A stretch of 64,000 nucleotides of DNA from Calothrix sp. HK-06 (lineage in GTDB: Bacteria > Cyanobacteriota > Cyanobacteriia > Cyanobacteriales > Nostocaceae). The stretch spans positions 1-64,000 of the forward strand of contig NZ_MRCD01000033.1 of the NCBI RefSeq assembly GCF_001904745.1. The letters run 5' to 3'. The first letter of the stretch is position 1. Each line of letters opens with the position of its first letter. Below, one piece after another: positions 7,413-16,237 of the stretch. Made by a program: the position numbers and the translations under genes. Under the pieces are notes generated by a model. It ran no database searches and was not told the DNA's origin. It saw nothing but the letters and a program-made list of their open reading frames with translations.

Positions 7413-9071
7413 CTAGGGGATATTTTCGGAGAACCGAATATAATCGACTATAGCTTCTGCTGTGGGTAAATTAGTCGCAATCATCACCTCATTGATATTA
7501 CATACCCTCAACATTGCTTCTTCATTTGCCACATTTGATTGTACTTGAAGAAAGTCTCTCAAAAATATTACTGCTAAGATATCTCCAGAAGCAACTTTGG
7601 CTGCAATAGCTTGATATCCTCCAGATGTAGCAGCAGATGTTTGTTCTGTGGTAGTAATTCCAGCTTGGCTAGATAATATTTCGCTAATTGAAGGTGGAGC
7701 TATTGTCAAGCAATTAGAGAAAAATTCTTGATGTTTAGCGGCAAATTGTGCAATTTCAAATCTCTTGCTGTCATGAGCTAGCAGTGCAATATATTTTGTT
7801 GAAATTATTTTAGATTTCTCAGGTATCTTTTCTTTTGCTATTTCTTCAGTTGTTTCTTCTTGAAGGCAGCAAGTGGCCTCTGAAACTTGAATGACAGGTT
7901 CCGCTTCTTCAAGTTGTATGAAAACGTCATTTGTTGTTTCTAATGCTTGATAATTACTAACTAATGGTTCATTCAGTTCTTCTGGTTCTGGAATTTCTTG
8001 CTGATAAGTATTTTGTTCCAAAATTTCTTGTTCAGGAATATCTAATTCAGAAGTCTCTTGTTCAGTAACATCGCTAACTTCCTCAGAGGATAATAAATTA
8101 TTAGTCTCAGATGTTTCAAAGATTTTAATTTGTTCTACTGGTTGAATAATAGCTTCTTCTGAAACTTCATTTGCTTGTACAACTGGTATTTCTCTAGCTA
8201 TGACTTCTTCTACATCTAGTTCTGGTGTATTATTATAGTCTAATGCTTCTTCGGTTGTAATAGCTCTGTCTTCTATGCTTTCTATGTTTTCATAAGTTGA
8301 TGGTAAATCTAATGTTTCTGATGTTGGAATAACTGTTATTGCGTTTGCTATGTCGTTACTTTCTTCAGATAGAATAAGTTCTAAGGGAGCTTCGGGAGTT
8401 AATGTTATTTCTTCTGGTTGGTTATGGTCTGTATTTTCTGAAGGATTATCTGTTCCAGTTAATTCTACAGGTTGATTAATTGCTTCTGCAATTTGTGATT
8501 CGTCTTGTGGTGTTTCTATTACATTTTCAGGAACAGAAATTTCGCTCTGTTGAACTTGAGTTCTTTCTTGATAAGTTGTTACTTCTTCTGGTACTGTTAC
8601 TGGTTCTTCATTTTGAACAACTTCTGGAACTTGATTTACTACTGGCGCCTGATAATTATAATAACCTTGATTTACATTGGCACCGTCTCGCAAACTCGCA
8701 ACAACTGTAGCGTCTAAACCTCTATATACAGTCTCTGCTGAGTTATCAGGTTGAGAATTTATGTCTTCTAAGATGAGGACAAATTCTCCTAGTCGAATTG
8801 TATCTCCTGGATTTAGTAGATATTTGCGGCTAGTTTCAGCGATTTTACCATTAATTAATGAACCGTTTCTGCTACCTAGGTCGCAAAAATAATAATTTTC
8901 ATTCTCAAGCACAAGTTTACCATGCATCCGACTTACATCAGCACTATCAAGAACTATACCTGATTCGGGAGAACGTCCAATAATACATTCGTTTTGTATT
9001 TTTGTTACTAAAGCTAAATTGATTTCAATAATATTTCTTAGCGTTTTAGAGTCAAATACTTTAATTTTCAT
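7413..9071 (-). CDS. FHA domain fused to a degenerate methylglyoxal-synthase-like domain
   Basis: 552 aa. Residues ~1-102 are an FHA domain with the phosphothreonine-binding residues intact: GRS (32-34), SRMH (47-50), GSRNG (66-70). Just after it comes AETVYRGLDATVV, a threonine motif resembling FHA ligand sites. Residues ~105-410 are a Glu/Thr-rich, probably disordered linker. Residues ~415-552 follow the methylglyoxal synthase fold (ALLAHDSKR; SGGYQAIAAKVASGDILAVIF; VMIATNLPTAEAIVDYI). Aligned with E. coli MgsA, catalytic Asp71 is Tyr here and His98 is Asn, so it probably does not make methylglyoxal and may sense a phosphorylated ligand. Last gene of the minus-strand CIS block. Confidence 0.8.
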   Translation of the reverse strand: MKIKVFDSKTLRNIIEINLALVTKIQNECIIGRSPESGIVLDSADVSRMHGKLVLENENYYFCDLGSRNGSLINGKIAETSRKYLLNPGDTIRLGEFVLILEDINSQPDNSAETVYRGLDATVVASLRDGANVNQGYYNYQAPVVNQVPEVVQNEEPVTVPEEVTTYQERTQVQQSEISVPENVIETPQDESQIAEAINQPVELTGTDNPSENTDHNQPEEITLTPEAPLELILSEESNDIANAITVIPTSETLDLPSTYENIESIEDRAITTEEALDYNNTPELDVEEVIAREIPVVQANEVSEEAIIQPVEQIKIFETSETNNLLSSEEVSDVTEQETSELDIPEQEILEQNTYQQEIPEPEELNEPLVSNYQALETTNDVFIQLEEAEPVIQVSEATCCLQEETTEEIAKEKIPEKSKIISTKYIALLAHDSKRFEIAQFAAKHQEFFSNCLTIAPPSISEILSSQAGITTTEQTSAATSGGYQAIAAKVASGDILAVIFLRDFLQVQSNVANEEAMLRVCNINEVMIATNLPTAEAIVDYIRFSENIP

Positions 9072-9099
9072 AGTTGAACCTACAACTTAGGTAATAAAG

Positions 9100-9249
9100 T
9101 TAGTATATTTTGTTATTAATTTTATTAATTTCTGCAACCCAACGTTGGCGCCTTGAATGTTCTAAATTTAAAATATCATCTTGTGACCAATGAAAATGAT
9201 AAGCAACAAAAGCTACCTCCTCGTAGAGTTTATCAGAGGGGTAGCGCAT
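9100..9249 (-). CDS. DUF6760-like small CIS protein
   Basis: 49 aa with the ATG chosen here, overlapping the upstream stop as TAATG, with GGGGGAG immediately before it. The conserved sequence is RYPSDKLYEEVAFVAYHFHW followed by SQDDILNLEH and RWVAEI. This tiny family occurs next to contractile-tail tube and chaperone genes. It is probably a baseplate or tail-assembly accessory, but its function is not established. An in-frame upstream start would make it 67 aa by overlapping the preceding gene, which is less likely. Confidence 0.75.
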   Translation of the reverse strand: MRYPSDKLYEEVAFVAYHFHWSQDDILNLEHSRRQRWVAEINKINNKIY

Positions 9250-9623
9250 TACTCCCCCGCAAGTTGAAGCTCCACTGAGAATTGGTTGTTGCAATGAGGA
9301 CATTGAGTAGGGATATGTGTATTTCCCTGTTGGTTAACTCGGTTATAAAATTCTCTGAGATAAGCTAAGTCACTAACTGTAAGTCCTTCTAATAAATGAG
9401 GAGTAACAGATGATAAACTACCTAAGCGGGTAATAACTCGCGACAGCATTATTAAGACACTATAAGCTGAGTTTTCCTGAACTTTAGGCTCTTGCTGTGC
9501 TACTATTTCATCTTTAGCGGTTGCTAAACGCATAACACCTTGACGATGCACTCGGTTTTGCGTGTCAATTAAACCGCGCGGAAGGGTAAAGTTAAATTCA
9601 GTGCTAATTTCCTTACGACGCAT
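9249..9623 (-). CDS. Small CIS tail-assembly protein with CxxC
   Basis: 124 aa. It begins FNFTLPRGLIDTQNRVHRQG, continues with a helical core (LIMLSRVITRLGSLSSVTP) and ends with CPHCNNQFSVELQL, half of a zinc-ribbon motif. It belongs to the small phage-tail-like assembly proteins found between tube genes and DUF6760 in eCIS clusters. Paralog of the next gene upstream (9658-10002), which shares the first ~90 residues but lacks the Cys pair. Translationally coupled to the DUF6760 gene by a TAATG overlap. Confidence 0.72.
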   Translation of the reverse strand: MRRKEISTEFNFTLPRGLIDTQNRVHRQGVMRLATAKDEIVAQQEPKVQENSAYSVLIMLSRVITRLGSLSSVTPHLLEGLTVSDLAYLREFYNRVNQQGNTHIPTQCPHCNNQFSVELQLAGE

Positions 9624-9657
9624 AAATAATAAAATACCAAGGTGAAGGATAAAAAAC

Positions 9658-10002
9658 TTAAGTATGAACTAAATGTTCGGAATTTTGTGTATTTACTGTA
9701 GGAGGATTTTCAGATTCTAAACCGTTAATTTGACGATAAAAATCTTGAAGAAAGCTTAAATCTTGAGCAAAAAAGTTTTCTACTTCTAATGGAGTGATTT
9801 GAGTTAATGCTCCTAGTCGAGTAATTACGCGAGCCAAAATAATTATTGTTGCATAAGCTGGATTAGACTTGACGCGCGGGTCACGCATAGGGGAAATTTC
9901 ATCTATTGCTGTGGATAGACGCATAATTCCCTGACGATGAAGATTTCCATCTGAGTCTAAATAACCTTTAGGCAGTGTAAATTCAAATTCTGTTTTAAAC
10001 AT
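9658..10002 (-). CDS. Small CIS tail-assembly protein, paralog without CxxC
   Basis: 114 aa. FEFTLPKGYLDSDGNLHRQG opens the protein and IIILARVITRLGALTQITP forms the helical centre, both closely matching the downstream neighbour. The C-terminal tail (ENPPTVNTQNSEHLVHT) replaces the Cys-containing end. A tandem duplication with divergence is likely. It may act as a chaperone or adaptor for one of the two tube proteins encoded just upstream; this is inference from position. Confidence 0.7.
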   Translation of the reverse strand: MFKTEFEFTLPKGYLDSDGNLHRQGIMRLSTAIDEISPMRDPRVKSNPAYATIIILARVITRLGALTQITPLEVENFFAQDLSFLQDFYRQINGLESENPPTVNTQNSEHLVHT

Positions 10003-10020
10003 TATAAATCCTTAATTGTT

Positions 10021-10515
10021 TTACTTTACACGTTTAAATTCCTCAAAAGCAATCTCTAATTCTTCAATTTCAATTTCTGTACTGCGAGCATTAACATCAG
10101 TGATTTTGTAACTACTGGGCCAGGCGCCTGCTAATTCAAATCTGGCAACTTCTTCGGCAGCTTGGTTATAAATAGATAATGCAGCAAGTCTACGCTGCTT
10201 TTTCCAATTTCCTTCTTGGACTGCTGCAAACCAATCCCAAAGTTCTTTTGAACTAGTCATGCCTCGGCGTAAAGTTAAGTTACCGCATTTAACGTTGCCG
10301 GGAAGTTTGGTTCTAACTGTTTGACCTGTTTTGGCTTGTCCCCATTTATTAGCGGTAACTTCACAAATTTCAATAGGTGCTTGAGTTTGCTGAAATCCCC
10401 GACATTCTAAAAAGTGACAATCAATATCCTTTGAAGATCCATCAAGTGTTAATCCAAGATAGAAACGACAGGCAGTAAGAATTTCTGGGGGTTTAGTTGT
10501 TGATTGTGCCTGCAT
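10021..10515 (-). CDS. CIS tube protein (gp19/Hcp-like), variant 1
   Basis: 164 aa. T4 gp19-like tail tube fold: LTACRFYLGLTLDG at the start, ECRGFQQTQAPIE for the first long loop, CGNLTLRRGMTSSKELWDWF in the middle and EIEIEELEIAFEEFKRVK at the end. Inner-tube proteins stack as hexameric rings inside the sheath. It is one of three tube paralogs in the window (with 10733-11194 and 19382-19903). The more divergent ones usually form the tube base near the baseplate. Same strand as the small assembly proteins, 18 bp upstream of them. Confidence 0.85.
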   Translation of the reverse strand: MQAQSTTKPPEILTACRFYLGLTLDGSSKDIDCHFLECRGFQQTQAPIEICEVTANKWGQAKTGQTVRTKLPGNVKCGNLTLRRGMTSSKELWDWFAAVQEGNWKKQRRLAALSIYNQAAEEVARFELAGAWPSSYKITDVNARSTEIEIEELEIAFEEFKRVK

Positions 10516-10732
10516 GTCGCGCGTTACTCCTGTTAAAGAAGGTATAAATTAACTGTTATTAGTCATGTATAAATTAATTGTCATTAGTCACGTAGCGATC
10601 CGGCGGAGCATTTGCCGCAGGCTAGAATCTAGGATTTAATTAAGTACACAGATCGCCAGATGCTAAGAAAGCGGGAAATCTTCCGGATTACACTGCGGGA
10701 CTCATGACAAAAAACATTAATACTCTTGTGTT

Positions 10733-11194
10733 TTACCCTCTGGGAGGTACTCGTTTAATCCCTTCATGAACTAATTCTATAGTTTCGGTTGCCATATCAC
10801 CTGAAGATGCAGTTAAGGTGGGGCCTGTGTATTTACAGGGATAGCAGTTCTCTATTTCCCAACGAGCTTGCATGTTACCTGCTTGGTCGTAAGCAGATAC
10901 TGAGCCAAGTTTACGTTTGCTTGTCCAATCGCTTTTGCCACCCAGGTTTTTGTTACAATCTTCATACCACTGATAAATATCCATATCGCTAGTGGCAACT
11001 AGTTTAAGCGTAATGTTTGTGAATTTAGCTACTGTAGGGGTGGCTTGGCGAGTGGAAAAACCTCCTTTAGATGAACCATGAACTTCCTGGGCTGGTGTTG
11101 ATTCTACACCTAAACCACTAACTTCTTTGATAACTTTGCGTTCAACCCCTTGAGCTTCAAAGTAAAACCGAGAGGCAGTTAGAAATTCAGCCAT
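10733..11194 (-). CDS. CIS major tube protein (gp19/Hcp-like), variant 2
   Basis: 153 aa, right after the sheath gene, which is the usual place for the main tube protein. Landmarks: LTASRFYFEAQGVERKVIKE, FTNITLKLVATSDMDIYQWY, and a conserved tail ATETIELVHEGIKR. The ~218-bp gap before the next gene holds no supported ORF, so variant 1 may have its own promoter. Expected to be the abundant tube subunit surrounding the payload channel. Confidence 0.87.
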   Translation of the reverse strand: MAEFLTASRFYFEAQGVERKVIKEVSGLGVESTPAQEVHGSSKGGFSTRQATPTVAKFTNITLKLVATSDMDIYQWYEDCNKNLGGKSDWTSKRKLGSVSAYDQAGNMQARWEIENCYPCKYTGPTLTASSGDMATETIELVHEGIKRVPPRG

Positions 11195-11248
11195 TAATTA
11201 AACTCCTTGGTTGTTAATAAATTTGGGTTTAAGCACTCGGAGTGCTTA

Positions 11249-12916
11249 TTACGAGGTTTCTTCTTCCATGCCATTCCATTGGCTGATACGGAAGACTACA
11301 AACTCAGCAGGACGCACTGGACAAACTCCGACTTCAATATACAAGCGTCCAAGAATCATTGTTTCTGGTGGATTCAATTCTTCATCGCATTTGACATAGA
11401 ATGCTTGTTGCGGTGTGGCGCCAAACAAAGCTCCTTCACGCCATAAGCGTTCTAAAAAGTTGCTAACGGTGCGTCGTACTCTTGCCCAAAGGTCTTCATC
11501 ATTGGGTTCAAATACTGCCCATTGTGTACCTAGTTCAATAGATTTTTCAATGTAGCTAATTAAACGACGTACACTTATATAGCGCCATTCGGTTTTATCT
11601 GGTTCTACTAGTGTTCTTGCACCCCAAATACGAATACCTCGGTTGGGAAAGTTGCGGATGCAGTTTATACCAATAGGGTTTAAGAGTTCTTGTTCACGGA
11701 AATTAGTTTCGTAACCTAAACCAATTACACCTCTTGGTACTTCATTTGCAGGAGCTTTATAAACTCCTCTGGTTTCATCGGTACGTCCCCAAACACCCAT
11801 CATGTGACCACAGGGAGGTACAAGAATTGGTCTGCCACCATTACGTGGGTTCGGAACTTTAATCCAAGGGTAGTAGAGAGCAGCAAACATGGAGCGACGA
11901 TTAAAACTTCTTTGTAACCACTCTGTTACTTCTTGAGGTTTAACTCGATCTGGTGGTGTGTCGAGAACGACCATGCGATTGGGTGGGTTGGGAATATCCC
12001 CGCTTGCAGAACCTTCACACATATCTATCATTAATCCCATGATGCCGTGAACTTGGTCTAAGTTCATTACACCAGCTTCATACGCGCGCATTAAATCAGG
12101 GCAAGCAATCATGGTGATTTCATCAATTTCTAGAATACCGCGTACCCCTGTGCGGTCATCGCGTACACCTTCAACATCTTGTGAAAATCTATCGGGTGAA
12201 GAAGGGACAATTGGTGGTACTAGTTCGTACTGACCGTTAGCTGGGCGCCGTGCTAGAGGTTGCCCATTCTGAGATGAGTCTGTAATAGTCACGTACATTG
12301 AATTTCGCAAAGCTGCAACAGCATAAGTCGCTACCTGTGCTGCTGGTTCGCGATTCATTGTTAAATTCTCGTATTGTTCGAGAGTTTCTTCACCTCGACG
12401 AATTTGAACTGTGAAATATTCACCCGTGTTTGGTGGTGCTTCTCCTTCTGTACCTTCAGGCAAGGGGCGGGGGCTACTATCTGAAACTATAATATTTATT
12501 GCTCCGCCAGCCGCTTGTTCTGGTCGTAAGGTAAAGTTTAAAGATGGACGATTTCCTCGACCAGTTATTAATAAAGTTGCTGGTTCTGCTGTCGCTGGTT
12601 TTGGCGCCCCTGGTAATGAAGTACCAATACTTGTTACCCAGCAACGACCACCACCATTCATAAAGTAGCCATAGACTGCAAAGGGTAGATAAGCATCGAA
12701 ATCTGTAAAGCCGTTAGAATTGCGACGCGCGAAGTAGTTGAGATATTGCGTCCAGTTTGTGACTAACATTGGCTTGTACAATTCAGCCCCTTCGCCGACG
12801 TGTTCTGTAAATCCAACAAAGCCAGCTACTGCTGTACTAACACCTTCAATTGGTCGGCTACCTCGATCTATTTCTTCAACGTAAACACCTGGAGCAGAGT
12901 AGTCAAGTCTTGCCAT
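11249..12916 (-). CDS. CIS contractile sheath protein
   Basis: 555 aa. Classic tail sheath start (YSAPGVYVEEIDRGSRPIEG, then VSTAVAGFVGFTE). The C-terminal sheath domain includes NPIGINCIRNFPNRGIRIWG, RRLISYIEKSIELGTQWAVF and FYVKCDEELNPPE. Sheath subunits form the extended cylinder that contracts and drives the tube. A variable surface domain of ~200 residues sits between the conserved ends. ATG start, with the tube gene 55 bp downstream on the same strand. Confidence 0.95.
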   Translation of the reverse strand: MARLDYSAPGVYVEEIDRGSRPIEGVSTAVAGFVGFTEHVGEGAELYKPMLVTNWTQYLNYFARRNSNGFTDFDAYLPFAVYGYFMNGGGRCWVTSIGTSLPGAPKPATAEPATLLITGRGNRPSLNFTLRPEQAAGGAINIIVSDSSPRPLPEGTEGEAPPNTGEYFTVQIRRGEETLEQYENLTMNREPAAQVATYAVAALRNSMYVTITDSSQNGQPLARRPANGQYELVPPIVPSSPDRFSQDVEGVRDDRTGVRGILEIDEITMIACPDLMRAYEAGVMNLDQVHGIMGLMIDMCEGSASGDIPNPPNRMVVLDTPPDRVKPQEVTEWLQRSFNRRSMFAALYYPWIKVPNPRNGGRPILVPPCGHMMGVWGRTDETRGVYKAPANEVPRGVIGLGYETNFREQELLNPIGINCIRNFPNRGIRIWGARTLVEPDKTEWRYISVRRLISYIEKSIELGTQWAVFEPNDEDLWARVRRTVSNFLERLWREGALFGATPQQAFYVKCDEELNPPETMILGRLYIEVGVCPVRPAEFVVFRISQWNGMEEETS

Positions 12917-13042
12917 GTAAACCTCTTTATTTTAGATTTTATGGGGCGGGGGGCGGGTTTATGAGACATGTGATATCGTTTTAAGATATGGGTTAACCCG
13001 CCCTTACTTACGAGACATAGGATATTTCTTAGCCTGCCCTTA

Positions 13043-13909
13043 CTAAGCAGGTGTGAGTAAAACTTCTTTAAAAGTGTAAGATTGGCTGTCTACCAAAAAA
13101 TTACTGTTTTGATCTGTATAGCCAGAACATGAAAGGGTTAAAACGTAGTTACGTGGTCTTAAATCTTCAAAGAAGAACACTCCTTCAGTGTCACTAGTCG
13201 CGCATTTGTCTGTTCCCATGACGTTTATTTCGACGTTAGGAAGTGGTTGATTAGTTCTTGCGCTTCTAACTAAACCAGCAATTGCGACTTTTTTAGTTAT
13301 AACTCTACCGTTTCCGTTACCCTTACTATCCTTATGTAATTGGTTTTGTACGCTGAGAATTCGTTCTAACACTAATGGAATAGAAGTTTGTTCAGGTTCA
13401 AAGGGTACTGTAACTGTTAAATACAAAGCTGGACGTAGGGGAACACTTAAAGCACTCCACAAAGAACCTACTTCTACAGGAGGTTCCTGTGATACAGACA
13501 TTGATAAGTTTCCGTAACCGCGCAATTCGGGAGACAAAAACTCCTCTCGCAAAGAACGATGACGCAATAATAATGTCAGTGCTTCGGTTAACAAGCGATG
13601 TTCACCTAAAGACGTGCTATCCCAAGTAGTTAATAACAGCGACACATCAAACCAACTGGGAGGCCAACTAACGGTTGCTGGTTGAAACCTGCCGTCGCGG
13701 GTATTGCGGTCAATCTGCCTACCTGAGTGTTGCACTTGCTTGCTTTCGCGAATATCGTAAAAATACAAATTCAACGTAGCCCCTGTGACCTCGTCCCTCC
13801 GACTTCCTGGACGGCTAAAGTCAACTTGTTCTGTACTATTAAGCGAAGTTCCTCCAGCTAGGATTTCCGCTAGGGTTTGGAGTAAGGAGATAAGCATTTT
13901 GGCTGGCAA
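13043..13909 (-). CDS. Pvc16-like (DUF4255) protein with carboxypeptidase-regulatory-like domain
   Basis: 288 aa. The N-terminal ~185 residues match the Pvc16/DUF4255 family (LLQTLAEILAGG, LNLYFYDIRES, LLLTTWDSTSLGEHRLL), a component of eCIS that caps or terminates the sheath-tube. The C-terminal ~80 residues (IAGLVRSARTNQPLPNVEIN, GVFFFEDLRPRNYVLTLSC) form a small β-sandwich like carboxypeptidase regulatory or Cna-B-type domains. A second DUF4255 gene with a different C-terminal domain lies at 41985-43217. First gene of the minus-strand structural block, 133 bp from the sheath gene. Confidence 0.85.
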   Translation of the reverse strand: MPAKMLISLLQTLAEILAGGTSLNSTEQVDFSRPGSRRDEVTGATLNLYFYDIRESKQVQHSGRQIDRNTRDGRFQPATVSWPPSWFDVSLLLTTWDSTSLGEHRLLTEALTLLLRHRSLREEFLSPELRGYGNLSMSVSQEPPVEVGSLWSALSVPLRPALYLTVTVPFEPEQTSIPLVLERILSVQNQLHKDSKGNGNGRVITKKVAIAGLVRSARTNQPLPNVEINVMGTDKCATSDTEGVFFFEDLRPRNYVLTLSCSGYTDQNSNFLVDSQSYTFKEVLLTPA

Positions 13910-13957
13910 TGGAGTTTAGATACATTTAGATTAAAAGCATCCGCACAATATGTTAAT

Positions 13958-13972
13958 TAGACTTTTGTCGAG
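13958..13972 (+). promoter_or_regulatory. TAGACTTTTGTCGAG motif, copy 1
   Basis: An exact 15-base match, in inverse orientation, to the motif 74 bp upstream of the HET-C gene (38629-38643). It lies between the divergent CIS blocks, 48 bp upstream of the DUF4255 gene and 327 bp upstream of the histidine kinase. Core arms GACT / GTC are partly symmetrical. A shared operator is a hypothesis. Confidence 0.4.
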
Positions 13973-13976
13973 ATTT

Positions 13977-14014
13977 AAGAAACCGGGTTTCTACCTAAAA
14001 AACCCGGTTTCTAA
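13977..14014. repeat. AGAAACCGGGTTTCT palindrome pair
   Basis: Two AGAAACC-GGTTTCT type palindromes, one reading GGGTTTCT and the other AAACCCGG, separated by ACCTAAA. Related units lie at 43311-43380 and about 4898. The rest of the 390-bp gap between the divergent CIS blocks (13910-14298) holds no gene; promoters for both blocks must lie here. Confidence 0.6.
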
Positions 14015-14298
14015 CTATAAAATTAATCTTTTCTTAATAAAGACTAAATAGAAATTATTAAAATTTCTTACAAATATGAGTTATTTTAATAAGTTTGTGT
14101 TTAATAAGATTATTAAATAACTTCTGCTGCAAAACGCATATAGCTGGTTAAGTGCTGTATGCTTAAGACCTAAGTAGTCGTGCAGCAAGAAGTTATAGCG
14201 TATCTAAATCTAATTGCTAGACTTGGTTCTGTGTCTAATTTGATAGGCCAATACTTTGTATAATTTGGTGCAATGCCATAACCGTACAAATTAATATA

Positions 14299-15429
14299 GT
14301 GAGTGAAGCTATGGCGATAGGCACATTTGTCCAGGATACCAAAGCTGGTTGTAAATCTTCACAGTCAATAGATTTACAAAATTTCTGCCAGCAACAAATC
14401 GAACAATTAATAATTCAGTATCCGATTTTTTTTGCTCGAATTGTATATTATGATGCATTACTTAAATGTCATAAAGAAGTAATGAATCATGCACAAGAAC
14501 AAGTTCCTTTATCTCAGGAGATTTTAAATTATTTAAGAACAGAAAAATGGTTAAAAGAATATCCTCCAGGTTTTACGTTAAATAAAATTAGTATCGAACC
14601 TTTTGAATTGACTTGTTACATTTGCCTATTAGGTTATAGAAATCAAAAACCTGAATATATTCAGGTACTAACTAGTGAACCGCTTTCTCCAACATTAGAA
14701 AAATATGTCAATCAGTCTGCTGTACTGTTAGGCAAATATTTGGATATTTATTTGGAACGGGGGCAACAACAAGTCGAAATACAGTTGCTTGAAAATATAA
14801 TTCAACGTGCAAGTCATCAATTACGCAACTCTCTTGGTTTAATTGGTATTTATGCACATAACTTATGTTTGGGTTTGCAAGAAAATCCTTGGCAAGAACA
14901 AGCAGCTATTATGCGTGAAAGCATACAAGAATTAGATACTAATTTAACAGAGTTAATTTATTGCGGTCAAAGTACTAAATTAAGGGTTAGTTTACAAGAT
15001 TTACGTACTTTGGTAGGAGATAGTATTAAGGAATTGCAGCCTTTAATTAATCAAAAAAAACTGCAAATTTGCTTATCTGATACTGCCCTTATTTTGGCAA
15101 TAGACCGCTTGCAAATGAAGCAAGTCTTTGACAATTTGCTTAGTAATGCGGTTCATTTTAGTCCTGAAGGTGGAACTATTAGTTGTAACTGGCAAGTGTT
15201 TCAAAGCGAAGTTATAATTAAGATATCTGACCAAGGTATGGGATTGTCTCAAGAAGACATGCGTCATATCTTTACTCCTTTTTACTCCCGTCGCACGGGA
15301 GGTACAGGTTTAGGTTTAACTATTGCTAAAAAAATTATTCTTGACCATCAGGGTAGCATTTGGGGTCAAAACCTATTAGAAGGTGGCGCCCAATTTTCTT
15401 TAATATTACCTCGAATAAAAAAAGATTAA
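14299..15429 (+). CDS. Sensor histidine kinase
   Basis: 376 aa from GTG; an ATG four codons later is an alternative. No membrane segment. The first ~160 residues look like a cytosolic sensor (GAF-like at best). The phosphoacceptor is His173 in ASHQLRNSLG. The HATPase domain shows the N box FDNLLSNAVHFSPEGG, G1 SDQGMGLS, an F box (FTPFYS) and G2 GGTGLGLTIAKK. It probably phosphorylates the response regulator encoded next (87 bp downstream). Its position at the head of the plus-strand CIS block suggests it controls CIS expression or firing. The stimulus is unknown. Confidence 0.88.
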   Translation: MSEAMAIGTFVQDTKAGCKSSQSIDLQNFCQQQIEQLIIQYPIFFARIVYYDALLKCHKEVMNHAQEQVPLSQEILNYLRTEKWLKEYPPGFTLNKISIEPFELTCYICLLGYRNQKPEYIQVLTSEPLSPTLEKYVNQSAVLLGKYLDIYLERGQQQVEIQLLENIIQRASHQLRNSLGLIGIYAHNLCLGLQENPWQEQAAIMRESIQELDTNLTELIYCGQSTKLRVSLQDLRTLVGDSIKELQPLINQKKLQICLSDTALILAIDRLQMKQVFDNLLSNAVHFSPEGGTISCNWQVFQSEVIIKISDQGMGLSQEDMRHIFTPFYSRRTGGTGLGLTIAKKIILDHQGSIWGQNLLEGGAQFSLILPRIKKD

Positions 15430-15515
15430 ATCAATATTCAAAAGTCAAGAATTGATTAGATAAAACATTAATTCTTGATTTTTGATTATATTATACTTAT
15501 TTTGGCTTTAATTAT

Positions 15516-16193
15516 ATGATTACTACAGAAAAGCTCTCCGTTGTGCTTGTAGATGATGAACAACGCTTTCGGCAAGGATTACTTACGCTCTTTAATTTTT
15601 ATAACGCGAATGGTTCATTTTTTTTAGAAGTAGTGGGTGAAGCCAGTTCGCAAGAACAAGCATTAAAACTAGCAGCACAACTATCTCCGGCTTTAATTAT
15701 GCTTGATTTAGAATTAGCTCAGGGTGATGGAATTACAACTCTAATTCGTCTGAAAGAAATGTCTTATACTGGCAAAGTTTTGGTATTGTCAGGGCATCAA
15801 GAAGATGATTGGATATTTAAAGCCATGCAAGCAGGTGCCGCAGGATATGTATTTAAAAGTCGGTTAGCGGCTCAATTATGTGATGCTATTACTACTGTTA
15901 TAAAATCAGAAATTTATTTGCCTGCGGAAGTAGCTAGTGGTTTTTTCCGTCGTTTTCAAGCTGACTCTGAGTCTTGTTTACAAACTCGGCGCCGACTGCA
16001 CTTGACAGAACGAGAGCAAGAAGTTTTACATTGGTTAACTCAAGGCGCCTCGAATGAAGAAATTGCTAAACACTTATATGTAACAGTAGCGACAGTTAAA
16101 GCTCATTTAACTAGTATTTTTGAAAAGCTAGAAGTAACAAGCCGTACTCAAGCTATTGTCACAGCCATAAAATTAGGGCTAATTCAAGCGTAG
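15516..16193 (+). CDS. NarL/FixJ-type response regulator
   Basis: 225 aa. Receiver domain with the acidic pair Asp13-Asp14 and phosphoacceptor Asp64 (IMLDLELAQGDG), Ser in VLVLSGHQ and Lys in YVFKSRL. A LuxR-type helix-turn-helix occupies the last ~65 residues (LTEREQEVLHWLTQGASNEE, then TVKAHLTSIFEKLEV). It acts as a DNA-binding regulator activated by the neighbouring kinase. The adjoining DNA (13910-14298) contains symmetrical motifs that could be its sites, but no binding site can be proved here. Confidence 0.9.
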   Translation: MITTEKLSVVLVDDEQRFRQGLLTLFNFYNANGSFFLEVVGEASSQEQALKLAAQLSPALIMLDLELAQGDGITTLIRLKEMSYTGKVLVLSGHQEDDWIFKAMQAGAAGYVFKSRLAAQLCDAITTVIKSEIYLPAEVASGFFRRFQADSESCLQTRRRLHLTEREQEVLHWLTQGASNEEIAKHLYVTVATVKAHLTSIFEKLEVTSRTQAIVTAIKLGLIQA

Positions 16194-16237
16194 GGTGGGC
16201 ACTGCCCAGCATTATCTATAAATTAGGAGTAAAATGA

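Noticed and set aside
10561-10732. Possible small RNA or tRNA between the tube genes
   Set aside because: No cloverleaf or conserved tRNA bases could be fitted, and no clear promoter-terminator pair was seen.
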